NCBI RefSeq assembly: GCF_000091325.1 | Contig: NC_014012.1 | Span: forward strand, 3,728,500 to 3,792,499 | Direction of reading: 5' to 3' | DNA length: 64,000 bases | Origin: Shewanella violacea DSS12 | GTDB taxonomy: Bacteria; Pseudomonadota; Gammaproteobacteria; Enterobacterales; Shewanellaceae | Shown here: in pieces, positions 41,346 through 49,777 of the stretch | Position numbering within the stretch: position 1 is the first letter of the stretch | How the letters are laid out: every line of letters begins with the position of its first letter | Notes under the pieces: generated by a model | What the model was told of the DNA's origin: nothing | Databases searched by the model: none | Seen by the model: the letters and a program-made list of their open reading frames with translations, nothing else | Made by a program: the position numbers and the translations under genes

Positions 41346-41832
41346 TTACTTGTTAGCAGAATGTAAAGAACTCCAGCGTGCAAATTCAACTTGAAAAGAG
41401 AACCACCTTTTGAATAACCAAGTGTAGATGCGACTTAGGGCGTCGTATAAATGAGGCGAGCGGATTCCTTTCACTACCATAATCAAACACGCCTGAGGAT
41501 TACACTGGCCCCGTTGGAAGTTGCCGAAGTGGTTTGCTGAAAATAGTGTAAGGCTCACATGGATGTGAGACTAGCTTTCGGGGGGCTTGGAAGCGTTAGC
41601 TATTTTCAAAAAACACGTAGGAATACAACTTCGCCGGGGCGTCATGGTACTTTGGTTTATGAAGAATCAAGGGTGAAGGTCATGATAATGACCTCTCTGA
41701 AAGAGGCATGGATACCGAACTGGATGTTAAACATGGATGTTATTGAAGAGGACGAGCAGTCCTCCGTACCCTAGTGTGGAATGGAATTCCACGACTTTAA
41801 TTTCAAACGAAGTTTGAACAAACATTAGCGTA
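41346..41832. repeat. Hairpin-rich orphan element, possible ncRNA or non-autonomous mobile element
   Basis: No convincing gene. Perfect or near-perfect stems: TGAAAATAG/CTATTTTCA (41538 and 41600) enclosing CTCACAT-GG-ATGTGAG (41554-41569); AGGTCAT-GATA-ATGACCT (41677-41694) overlapping the alternative CCTCT-CTGAA-AGAGG (41692-41706); GAGGAC-GAGCA-GTCCTC (41748-41764); GTGGAAT-GGA-ATTCCAC (41776-41792); TTCAAAC-GAA-GTTTGAA (41802-41818). Two short frames (41346-41558 minus, 41559-41774 plus) meet head to head at 41558/41559 but lack family signatures. No terminal inverted repeat or target duplication was found. Confidence 0.6.
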
Positions 41833-41932
41833 TCAAAAATAGATATTAAGTTTCAGCTTTCAAACCTTTACCCGACATCAAATGAACCCCCAAATGCCCC
41901 AGCTTCATTCCAAGCAACTTCTCACTACAAAA

Positions 41933-43207
41933 TTAGCTTCGAGAGGTATATTCACCGACACCAATCCACTTATAAGTGGTCAAGGCTTCTAGCCCCATGG
42001 GACCACGAGCGTGGAGTTTCTGGGTGCTCACCGCTACCTCGGCGCCCAGACCAAACTGGCCACCATCGGTGAAGCGGGTACTGGCATTAACATAAACTGC
42101 TGCCGAGTCCACCTGATTAATAAACTCTGCCGAGGCGTGAATATTATCGGTTAATATCCCTTCCGAGTGCCCACTGGAATAGGTTCTGATATGACTTATC
42201 GCCCCATCCATATCATCGACAATCTTGATGCCTAAGGTCAGAGATAACCACTCTTGAGCATAGGTTTCATCGGTTGCGGTCTCGATTGTCAGCCCTTGCT
42301 TTTCTGCAATAGCGATAGCGCTATCACAGCCATAAAAACTCACACCTAAAGCTGCCAGTTCCTGGTACAAATTAGGTAACATCTCAGCGGCGATATCTCT
42401 ATGGATTAATGCCGTATCCAGCGCATTACACACGGTAGGACGCTGCACCTTAGCGTTGGCGATGACTTGAATAGACTTGTCAATATTGGCATCTTTATCG
42501 GCGTAGAGATGGCAGATGCCGACGCCGCCCAAAATCACAGGAATGGTCGCCTGCTCGGCGCATAAACGCTGCAGGTTTGGACCACCGCGAGGCACTATCA
42601 TGTCGACATATTTATCCAGTTTAAGCAGCGCCGATACAAGGCTACGATCCGAACTTTTTATCAGCTGCACCGCATCGGCGGGGAGCCCTTGCTCAACAAC
42701 GGCCTCGCGAATAGCTTCACTCAAGGCCAGATTCGACTGCAAGGTTTCCTTGCCGCCACGCAAAATCACAGCATTGCCAGTCTTAAGCGCTAAGACAGCA
42801 ATATCCACGGTAACATTAGGACGCGCTTCATAGATAACGCCTATGACCCCAAGCGGCACCCGACGACGTGACAGACGCAAACCATTGTCCAACAACTGGC
42901 TCTCTAGCTCAGTGCCGACGGGGTCACTCAGGTTTATCACGTTATCGATATCTGCAATCACGGCTTTAAGGCGGGGCTCATCCAATAGCAGACGATCGAC
43001 CATAGCATCATTGAGGCCATTCTCTTTCGCAGCCGCCACATCCTTTGCGTTAGCAGCGACAATAACATCACTTTTATCATTCAACTTAGCCGCAATCGCT
43101 TCCAGCAAAGCCTTTTTTTGAAGGCCATTTAGACCCGCAAGTGCATAGCTTGCCTGCTTGGCTTGCTGACCGAGTGCCTGCATATCTACTAGGTTATTCT
43201 CTATCAC
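41933..43207 (-). CDS. proA: Gamma-glutamyl phosphate reductase
   Basis: ProA reduces glutamyl 5-phosphate to the semialdehyde, step two of proline synthesis. The 424-residue frame starts at GTG 43207; ATG 43183 ([20 protein letters not shown]) also fits the family and would give 416 residues, close to the E. coli 417. The NAD(P)-binding segment [17 protein letters not shown], the catalytic Cys in [14 protein letters not shown] and the tail [19 protein letters not shown] are present. It follows proB by 58 bases on the same strand. Confidence 0.96.
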   Translation of the reverse strand: MIENNLVDMQALGQQAKQASYALAGLNGLQKKALLEAIAAKLNDKSDVIVAANAKDVAAAKENGLNDAMVDRLLLDEPRLKAVIADIDNVINLSDPVGTELESQLLDNGLRLSRRRVPLGVIGVIYEARPNVTVDIAVLALKTGNAVILRGGKETLQSNLALSEAIREAVVEQGLPADAVQLIKSSDRSLVSALLKLDKYVDMIVPRGGPNLQRLCAEQATIPVILGGVGICHLYADKDANIDKSIQVIANAKVQRPTVCNALDTALIHRDIAAEMLPNLYQELAALGVSFYGCDSAIAIAEKQGLTIETATDETYAQEWLSLTLGIKIVDDMDGAISHIRTYSSGHSEGILTDNIHASAEFINQVDSAAVYVNASTRFTDGGQFGLGAEVAVSTQKLHARGPMGLEALTTYKWIGVGEYTSRS

Positions 43208-43265
43208 GTCTCTTCATCCTAAATTGTTTAGATGGACCCCAACTTAAGATCCATTAATTGTCGTT

Positions 43266-44390
43266 TTAAAGAACAACCATATCGTTGCGATGCACTATGG
43301 CATCGCCATAGTCATAGCCGAGTAGAGACTCGATATTATCTGAATGCTCCCCGGCTATTTTAATAAGATCTTTGGCGCAATAACGGCTCATGCCTCTGGC
43401 GTGTTCTTTACCGTCACGGTCAATAAGCTGCAGAGTCGCCCCGCGTTCGAACTCTCCGAGCACTTCAATTATGCCTTTAGAGAGTAAGCTTCGTCCCTTC
43501 TGGGTCACCGCCAATACTGCACCTTGGTCGAGTACCAGTTTACCTTTAGTCGCCTGGCCCGCTAAGATCCACTGTTTACGGCTCTCAAGTGGATTTTCTA
43601 GCGCGGTAAAATGAGTGCCGACGGGCACCTTACAAACAGATTTTTGTATCACCTGTGGATGATGACCCGAGGCAATAACCACCTCTACACCAGCCCTGCG
43701 GGCAATATCCGCCGCTTGTAGTTTTGTCGCCATGCCACCGGTTCCCAGACCAGACACGGCGCCTCCGGCTAACATGCGCAGGCTGTCATCGATATTAACC
43801 ACTTGTTTAATAAGCTTGGCATCGGGATTTGAACGGGGGTCGGCATCGAATAAACCCTGTTGATCCGTTAATAAGATCAACAGGTCTGCATCACAAAGCA
43901 GCGCAGCTCGAGCCGAAAGATTGTCGTTATCCCCCACCTTAATCTCATTGGTCGCCACCGCATCATTCTCATTGATGATGGGGATAATCCCATGAGCGAG
44001 CAGTGCGTTGAGCGAGTCTCTGGCGTTAAGGTAGCGCTCCCTATCGTGAAGATCGGCGCGAGTGAGCAGCAGCTGGCCCACATGCAAACCATAAATACTG
44101 AATAGTTGTGACCAGGCTAGAATGAGCTGGCTCTGACCCACGGCCGCTAATAGTTGTTTATTGGCTAGCGTATCGGGGAGTACCGGGTAACCTAAGTGCT
44201 CTCGCCCTGCCGCGATCGCCCCCGAAGTACACAAGACAACTTCGACGCCCGCTTTCATCAAGGTCGCCATCTGTCTTGCTAACTCAACCATGTGTGCCTT
44301 ATCCAGCTGCTTACTGCCGGACGTCAGTACACTCGTTCCCAATTTTACCACTACGCGGCGGTAACCAATCTCACTTAAATTCATTATCAT
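43266..44390 (-). CDS. proB: Glutamate 5-kinase
   Basis: ProB phosphorylates glutamate and is the proline-feedback-regulated step. The frame has 374 codons from ATG 44390; ATG 44384 ([20 protein letters not shown]) is an equally good start and matches the family better. The amino acid kinase domain has [24 protein letters not shown] and [17 protein letters not shown], with ATP-site [12 protein letters not shown]; a PUA domain follows from about 280. It forms proB-proA. Confidence 0.96.
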   Translation of the reverse strand: MIMNLSEIGYRRVVVKLGTSVLTSGSKQLDKAHMVELARQMATLMKAGVEVVLCTSGAIAAGREHLGYPVLPDTLANKQLLAAVGQSQLILAWSQLFSIYGLHVGQLLLTRADLHDRERYLNARDSLNALLAHGIIPIINENDAVATNEIKVGDNDNLSARAALLCDADLLILLTDQQGLFDADPRSNPDAKLIKQVVNIDDSLRMLAGGAVSGLGTGGMATKLQAADIARRAGVEVVIASGHHPQVIQKSVCKVPVGTHFTALENPLESRKQWILAGQATKGKLVLDQGAVLAVTQKGRSLLSKGIIEVLGEFERGATLQLIDRDGKEHARGMSRYCAKDLIKIAGEHSDNIESLLGYDYGDAIVHRNDMVVL

Positions 44391-44500
44391 TATAAAAAAA
44401 GAGCCGAACTTAGCGTTATACCCAATCCTGAGGACAAATGGTAGTCAGCTCGGCAAAAGAAGCATTAAAACCCGTTAATAGTGAATAAAACACATAAAAA

Positions 44501-44526
44501 AAGGCCATACCCTGTATGACCTTTAA
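44501..44526 (-). terminator. Terminator of the purine permease gene
   Basis: AAAGGTCATAC-AGG-GTATGGCCTTT (one wobble pair) followed by TTTT on the minus strand, with T-rich flanks on the other side as well. Confidence 0.7.
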
Positions 44527-44580
44527 TTTTTTGCCGCTATCCCTTGATAGTATGCAATATTCAATTTAGCTCACTAATTG

Positions 44581-45870
44581 TTAACCATAGATAAATTTCG
44601 CGATAAAAAGTGCGGCTAACACCACCACGCCGACACTGAGATCTTTATAACGGCCACTCATTAATTTGATCACTGCATAGGAAATAAACCCCATGGCGAT
44701 CCCTGTTGCTATCGAAAATGTCAGTGGCATCAAGATACAGACTACGACAACGGGAGCGGCTTCGGTCAAGTCTTCCCACTCCACATGCACCAAGCCTGAC
44801 ATCATCAGAATCGCCACGTAAAATAGTGTTCCGGCAGTCGCGTAGGCTGGCACCATGCCTGCCAAGGGTGAGATAAACAGCGAGAGCAAGAAAAGCAGGC
44901 CAACTACAACAGCAGTTAAACCCGTACGGCCACCGGCACTCACACCGGCAGTTGACTCGATATAACTGGTCGTTGTCGATGTGCCTAATATGGCTCCGGC
45001 TATGGTCGCCGTACTATCTGCAGTTAATGCACGTTTTAGCCTAGGTAAGCGTCCATTATCATCCAAGAATCCACCTCGCTGGGCTACGGCGATTAAAGTA
45101 CCTGAGGTATCAAACAGGTCAACAAACAAGAAAGCGAACACCACAGATAACATACTTATCTCAAGCACACTGGCTAGGTCCATCTGCATAAAAGTCGGCA
45201 TGATGGAGGGAGGCATAGAAACCACCCCAGCATATTGCACGTCACCGAACAGTACACCAAGTAGGGTAATAGACAGAATACTCACCACCACAGCCGATTT
45301 CATACCACGCTGAACCATGGCGATGATCAAGAAAAAACCTAATGCAGCCATAACGGCGGGAAACCCAGTGATATCTCCCATGGTCACTAGCGTCGTGGGA
45401 CTCGCTACCACTATCCCAGCACTCTTCAAGCCAATCAGTGCGAGAAATAAGCCGATGCCTGCGGCGATGCCAAGCCGCAAGGACATGGGAATACTGTTTA
45501 CGATCCACTCTCTTATTCTCACCAAGGAGATGATTAGAAAACAGATCCCAGATAAGAATACCGCCCCAAGTGCCGTCTCCCAGGTATAACCCATCTCGCC
45601 AACCACAGTATAAGTAAAGAAGGCATTTAGGCCCATTCCCGGAGCTAAAGCTATTGGATAATTAGCCACTATCCCCATGATCAAACAACCGATAGCCGCA
45701 GCTAGGCACGTTGCCACAAACACGGCGCCATGATCCATACCGGCATCGGCAAGCATCATAGGATTAACGAAGATAATGTAAACCATGGTCAGAAATGTGG
45801 TTAACCCAGCCAGGGCTTCCTGTTTTAACGACGTATGATTCTCTTTGAGTTTAAATAGTTTTTCTAACAT
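44581..45870 (-). CDS. NCS2-family permease (AzgA/PbuG-like, guanine/hypoxanthine)
   Basis: An inner-membrane purine transporter. I start at ATG 45870 (MLEKLFKLKENHTSLKQEAL), 23 codons inside the longest frame, giving 429 residues. The family start KQEALAGLTTFLTMVYIIFVNP and the conserved ALAPGMGLNAFFTYTVVGEMG, SLRLGIAAGIGLFLALIGLK, DLFDTSGTLIAVAQRGGFLD and TSTTTSYIESTAGVSAGGRTGL are all present, with about 13 hydrophobic helices. By homology to AzgA/PbuG it carries adenine, guanine or hypoxanthine. No purine riboswitch was found upstream. It ends at a terminator. Confidence 0.93.
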   Translation of the reverse strand: MLEKLFKLKENHTSLKQEALAGLTTFLTMVYIIFVNPMMLADAGMDHGAVFVATCLAAAIGCLIMGIVANYPIALAPGMGLNAFFTYTVVGEMGYTWETALGAVFLSGICFLIISLVRIREWIVNSIPMSLRLGIAAGIGLFLALIGLKSAGIVVASPTTLVTMGDITGFPAVMAALGFFLIIAMVQRGMKSAVVVSILSITLLGVLFGDVQYAGVVSMPPSIMPTFMQMDLASVLEISMLSVVFAFLFVDLFDTSGTLIAVAQRGGFLDDNGRLPRLKRALTADSTATIAGAILGTSTTTSYIESTAGVSAGGRTGLTAVVVGLLFLLSLFISPLAGMVPAYATAGTLFYVAILMMSGLVHVEWEDLTEAAPVVVVCILMPLTFSIATGIAMGFISYAVIKLMSGRYKDLSVGVVVLAALFIAKFIYG

Positions 45871-46057
45871 GACGCTCAATCCCTGAATATGAGTGCTTTG
45901 AAACATGTGATCCGAATGTATATAGTCTGTGAAATCCAACTAAATGACAAACACTGAAAAGGTAAACACCGAAAGGCTGCAATGTTTTAAACTGGATTAG
46001 ACTGGATTAGATTCGCCACCTCGCATTATAAATAGTTAACATCGCTGAATAAAAGGC

Positions 46058-46084
46058 AAAAAAAAGCCTGCTCAATGAGCAGGC
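46058..46084 (-). terminator. Terminator of small-ORF unit 1
   Basis: GCCTGCTC-ATT-GAGCAGGC then TTTTTTTT on the minus strand. An identical stem ends unit 2, which argues that both units are transcribed. Confidence 0.9.
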
Positions 46085-46311
46085 AAAGACTAATTCAAGT
46101 ATTCCAAATGGAAAGAGTTTCCGCGCTAACAGTTACACTGGCATATTGACTCGCTTAAAAACGATCATCAATATACAACTTGGGTCAAAATATCCCCAAA
46201 GGGAAAGGGTCGATAGATGGTAACTAGCTTGCTATCACAAGGGGTTAACTTAGATGATAGAAGGGGCAGTCAGCCCTTTTGTTCTCTACACATTTACTTA
46301 TAAAAGGAAGG

Positions 46312-46410
46312 TTAATCCTTAAACGTCATCGGGTATAAACCACCACGTAAAGCATCAGTACAAAACCAAGTGCTGTGCCAATAAATGTGTTGCATTCCGG
46401 TATAAGACAT
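46312..46410 (-). CDS. Small protein, 32 residues, copy 1 (unknown function)
   Basis: ATG at 46410 with AGGAG eight bases upstream; 32 codons then TAA. The peptide is rich in Trp, Tyr and His and has one Cys: it begins MSYTGMQHIYWHSTWFCT and ends GGLYPMTFKD. It is not a transmembrane segment and lacks a signal peptide. Compared with copy 2 there are no indels, six synonymous changes and mostly conservative replacements (I/V, H/Y, H/Q, S/N, Y/F, T/S, A/S), while SYTGMQ, YW, TWFCT, GGL, PM and FK are fixed. That pattern supports coding. I do not recognise the family. It could be a regulatory leader peptide or a functional microprotein. Confidence 0.7.
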   Translation of the reverse strand: MSYTGMQHIYWHSTWFCTDALRGGLYPMTFKD

Positions 46411-46578
46411 AACTAATACTCCTAAACAAAGTTGTAATACTCACTCTATGTCAAACTTGATATTGCGTTAATCTAAACGCGATATCTCAGAGTCAACTTG
46501 TCGCTCGATTCCTTGGAGAATGATCCATCCTGGATAGACTTAGAGGTGGAAGGCATCATTGCCTAACCAACGAGAGAG

Positions 46579-46607
46579 ATTATACCCATTCTGTAATTAA
46601 ATTACAA
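46579..46607 (-). promoter_or_regulatory. Promoter of small-ORF unit 1
   Basis: TTGTAA, 17 bases, then TATAAT on the minus strand; the same two hexamers stand before unit 2. Consistent with a strong sigma-70 promoter. Confidence 0.75.
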
Positions 46608-46776
46608 TATTTAATTTAAAATCAGCTAAAACCAAACAAAAAACAAGCTATTTACGTAATTAACAAACAAGATAACAATTGTTCGATGGAGTCAGCACTA
46701 GATACTAGTAGATTGGCCATTGTGCTTTAAAAATTAAACATAGAGATCATGACAAATAGTTCACTAAAAAAAATCG

Positions 46777-46803
46777 AAAAAAAAGCCTGCTCAATGAGCA
46801 GGC
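46777..46803 (-). terminator. Terminator of small-ORF unit 2
   Basis: Same stem as unit 1 (GCCTGCTC-ATT-GAGCAGGC) then TTTTTTTT on the minus strand. Confidence 0.9.
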
Positions 46804-47026
46804 AACGACTAATTTCAAGCGTTCCGAAAGGAAAGAGTTTCTGCGCTAACAGTTACACCGGATTATCATTCAGTCATTTAAATTGAATGACTTAACAATA
46901 AACCTCTTGAGTCTAATTTTCCCAAAAGGGAATAAGGTTGATGGATGGTAACTAGATTGCTATCACTCAAAATAATGAAGTAAATAACAGGGTAGTCAGC
47001 CCTTGAAACTGAAACAACAAGGAGGG

Positions 47027-47131
47027 TTAGACCTTGAAGCTCATCGGGAACAAGCCGCCTTGCAAAGACTTAGTACAAAACCAAGTATTTTGCCAATAAA
47101 CGTATTGCATTCCAGTATAAGAGATAGTCAA
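47027..47131 (-). CDS. Small protein, copy 2, start codon altered
   Basis: The homologous frame has ATC where copy 1 has ATG. In frame two codons upstream is TTG at 47131, but it is only two bases from AGGAG, while ATC keeps the eight-base spacing. If TTG is used the product has 34 residues; otherwise translation may be weak or lost. The body reads SYTGMQYVYWQNTWFCT and ends GGLFPMSFKV and is free of stops. Preservation of the body despite the changed start argues that it was, or is, translated, or that the RNA matters. Confidence 0.5.
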   Translation of the reverse strand: MTISYTGMQYVYWQNTWFCTKSLQGGLFPMSFKV

Positions 47132-47306
47132 TACTCCTAACAAAGTTGTAATTAAATTACTCTAATCATTCATACTTGCAGTCAGCCCTAGGGCCTTAGA
47201 AAGCAGATTAAACACGATAGAGTCAACTTGTCGCTCGATTCCTTGGAGAATTATCCTTCCTGGATAGACTTTATTGGAAGAGGCAGTTTGCCTAATCAAT
47301 GGCATC

Positions 47307-47334
47307 ATTATAGATAAGTGTAGTTTTATTACAA
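47307..47334 (-). promoter_or_regulatory. Promoter of small-ORF unit 2
   Basis: TTGTAA, 16 bases, then TATAAT on the minus strand, matching the unit 1 hexamers. Confidence 0.75.
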
Positions 47335-47571
47335 CCTTTATTTGATCTAGATTAATAAAAGTTAAAATACGGGTCTATTTGAAGATAAAAGGTGTAAATT
47401 AACAACAAAAACTGCGGGTATTCACAGTGAGATCCGATCTGTCTAGATAATATGTAAGTATATGACATGGATAGACCCACTAATCACATAGATCTATTTT
47501 ATATAGACACAATGCTAAGTTTAAAGTGGATGGCATACTCAGAGATACCCAGATAACAGTTTCTCGAGTCA

Positions 47572-47625
47572 GACCATAGGCTTATTAGCGCTAAGACCAT
47601 GAGCACTCAGACCCTATGCTGCAAA
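47572..47625 (-). pseudogene. Second decayed pepB-tail fragment
   Basis: On the minus strand about 50 bases align with codons LSAHGLNSNKPM of the first extra tail at 47690-47908, reading LSAHGLSANKPM in frame, with one codon turned to TAG. The rest is not recognisable. Confidence 0.6.
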
Positions 47626-47629
47626 TAAA

Positions 47630-47661
47630 AAGGCTCATGAGTATAGGTTCCCATGAGCCTT
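47630..47661 (-). terminator. Terminator after the pepB tail fragments
   Basis: AAGGCTCATG and CATGAGCCTT form a ten-base stem with TTTTTAT after it on the minus strand. It lies 30 bases after the stop of the extra tail, not directly after the intact gene. Confidence 0.75.
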
Positions 47662-47689
47662 TATATAGTCAATAACTTCTTACTTTTCT

Positions 47690-47908
47690 GCTTGAGTCAT
47701 GTATTGAAAAAGACCCACCAATGCTGTAGCCGTTGGGCTGCCATAAAGCGGATGACCTTCAGTAGCACTGCCTGCTATGTCTACATGAGTGAAGGCCATA
47801 GGCTTATTAGAGTTCAGGCCATGAGCGCTCAAGCCTGATGCTTCTAGCAGAAACGCTGCCGGATACTGATGACCACGAGCCGTTACCGATAATAGATGCC
47901 CATTATTC
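47690..47908 (-). pseudogene. Extra copy of the pepB-like gene 3' end
   Basis: About 72 codons align with the end of the intact peptidase gene from GHQYPAAFLLEASGLSAHG to the stop. The frame is open and ends in TAA, with conservative differences: the fragment ends LVGLFQYMTQAEK where the intact gene ends LVGLYKYMTKTEQ. There is no start codon or 5' part. It is a diverged allele tail rather than a fresh duplication. Confidence 0.85.
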
Positions 47909-47937
47909 CTATATCATGTATTAGCCATATACTTTTA

Positions 47938-49479
47938 TTACTGTTCAGTTTTAGTCATGTACTTATATAGACCCACCAATGGCGTAGCCGTCGGGCTGCC
48001 ATAAAGCGGATGACCTTCTGTAGCACTGCCTGCTATGTCTACATGGGTGAAGGCCATAGGAAGATCAGCATGCACACCATGGGCACTCAGACCCGATGCT
48101 TCCAATAAAAACGCTGCCGGATACTGATGACCACGAGCCGTTACGGATGACGGCCCATTATTGGATGAGAGTATATCCGCCGCACCGGATGGGTCGACTA
48201 TTTTGGCAAAATCTTCACGACGCAACACGGACTGTTCAATAGGCTCGCCCCAGGCTAGGCCTAAGTTGGCCATACTAGCAGCCACGCCCGCCTGCTTCGC
48301 CACTGCATTTTCTACGGTGGCGGTATACCCACCGAAACAGCGCACCACGTGACCGGTTAATGTAGCCACCGAAAATAGTTCAGGCTTTACGGATTTCTCG
48401 GCCTTGATCCTCAGGTGTGAAAGTAGATCTGCCAGTACTAGGCGACCTTCGGCATCGGTATTACCAATTCTGACTCGAACGCCGGCATGACTTGTGATGA
48501 TCTCATCGGTCACGAAGGCTTCACAGCCTATGCTGTTACGAACTAAGCCAAGTTCAGCAACCACACGGATCCCCTTAGGCTTAAGCATAGAGAGTGTCTT
48601 CATTAGCCCTGCAACTGCCGCTGCCCCGCCCTTGTCTCGACTCATGCCAGCCATACCACCGGCGACCTTGATATCGGCGCCACCGGTATCATAAATAACC
48701 CCTTTGCCCGCGTAAAAATAGGTATGCTCTATCTCGCCTTCGCCAACATACTCAAGCTTAACCACACGTGGCTGATGTCTGGCAACCGCAAATGATGATC
48801 GGCCCACCGCACTCAGCAGAGGATAATCCCGCTCCAATACGTCTCTGTCTTCCACCACACAAACCTTGAGACCGGAATCTTGATAGGCTGCGACACAATA
48901 ATCGGCAAAGGCTGATGCAGACATGCGCTCAGGCTCTGTACCACATAGATCTCTGGCTAAGTTTCTGCCCGCCTCTATGGCGTTCAGACTCAGACTCGCT
49001 TGAGTCGAATTAAACAGACCTATGGCCTCGAATGCGGGAGTGTCACCACTGACTTCACGTCGCTCAAGGGCTTGCCATAACTCCTGACCACAGGATAAGG
49101 CGGCGACTTGGGTGGAAAATTGATAGCGCGCATCACTGTCAGCAGCAACAACCAATAAAGGGCGAATAGCACCGGCATCTTTGGCTAGCTTAATGCCCGC
49201 CCTCGCCGCATCGGCAAAGATACGCACATCTTCAAAATCATCTCGGCTGTTCTTCACCGGTGAGATGATCAAGCGGCCACCAGCGAGCCCTGGGGCAAAT
49301 AATAGAGTCGGCAATTGACCAACACGCTTATCTACTTTAGCGCCATGTTCCGCCAGCAAGGTCACCTCATCGAAACCAGATTTACTGATATCTGTGGTCA
49401 CTATGACCAAAGCATCCCAACCACTGCCTTCGAAGATTGCATCACCATCGAGTACATCAACAAAATTAACCTGAGCCAT
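47938..49479 (-). CDS. M17-family leucyl aminopeptidase (PepB-like)
   Basis: A cytosolic cysteinyl-/leucyl-type aminopeptidase, 513 residues, ATG 49479 with AAGGA seven bases upstream. The C-terminal catalytic domain carries GKGVIYDTGGADIK (metal-binding Lys/Asp), SRDKGGAAAVAGLMKTL and the M17 signature NTDAEGRLVLADLL. The N-terminal domain is less conserved than in PepA. I do not assign PepA or PepB with certainty. Downstream lie two extra copies of its own 3' end. Confidence 0.9.
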   Translation of the reverse strand: MAQVNFVDVLDGDAIFEGSGWDALVIVTTDISKSGFDEVTLLAEHGAKVDKRVGQLPTLLFAPGLAGGRLIISPVKNSRDDFEDVRIFADAARAGIKLAKDAGAIRPLLVVAADSDARYQFSTQVAALSCGQELWQALERREVSGDTPAFEAIGLFNSTQASLSLNAIEAGRNLARDLCGTEPERMSASAFADYCVAAYQDSGLKVCVVEDRDVLERDYPLLSAVGRSSFAVARHQPRVVKLEYVGEGEIEHTYFYAGKGVIYDTGGADIKVAGGMAGMSRDKGGAAAVAGLMKTLSMLKPKGIRVVAELGLVRNSIGCEAFVTDEIITSHAGVRVRIGNTDAEGRLVLADLLSHLRIKAEKSVKPELFSVATLTGHVVRCFGGYTATVENAVAKQAGVAASMANLGLAWGEPIEQSVLRREDFAKIVDPSGAADILSSNNGPSSVTARGHQYPAAFLLEASGLSAHGVHADLPMAFTHVDIAGSATEGHPLYGSPTATPLVGLYKYMTKTEQ

Positions 49480-49777
49480 GAACCATCCTTCTGCTTGTGA
49501 GATCGTGTGATTTCATTCTATAACTCACAGGTAATACATTGTTTTAACTGTGTAATTAAAGAAGGAACACTTTATTATTGTACGCACTTTATAATGCTTT
49601 ATTAGCTAGCATTATTCACTTAAGTTAAGCCGATGCCAAGTGCTTATAAAATATTCTGGTAACTTTGTACATCAGCCTTTACATAGGTAAACAATCAGTC
49701 TGAAAATCTTGCTGTTCACCTGTGATAGAATGCGGTTAAATTTAGCCTCCAAGTCGTATTCTAAAGGGGAATTATCC

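Larger units (their letters stand above)
46058..46607 (-). repeat. Small-ORF transcription unit, copy 1 of a tandem pair
   Basis: The unit runs from its promoter (46607) to its terminator (46058), about 550 bases. It shares with copy 2: the promoter boxes; a 52-base leader block at 46489-46540 with only two changes; the 32-codon ORF; a GGGCTGACTGCCC hairpin word downstream; a GATAGCAAGCTAGTTACCAT block; a 28-base block beginning GAAAGAGTTT at 46111 with one change; and the terminator. The rest has diverged. Confidence 0.85.
46777..47334 (-). repeat. Small-ORF transcription unit, copy 2 of a tandem pair
   Basis: About 560 bases, same layout and orientation as copy 1, about 720 bases further along. 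The 52-base leader block is at 47219-47270 and the 28-base downstream block at 46831-46858. Divergent spacers lie between the shared blocks, so the duplication is old or the shared blocks are under selection. Confidence 0.85.

Noticed and set aside
45871..46057. Purine riboswitch upstream of the NCS2 permease
   Set aside because: The conserved junction words of the purine aptamer were not found; only an AT-rich leader is visible.
46312..47131. Type I toxin gene interpretation of the small ORFs
   Set aside because: The peptide is polar/aromatic with His, Gln and Lys and has no membrane helix; no overlapping antisense promoter was recognised.
46058..47334. CsrB-like sponge RNA interpretation of the tandem units
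   Set aside because: GGA words are present but not dense over the roughly 550 bases, unlike CsrB-type RNAs; kept only as a note on the leader block.
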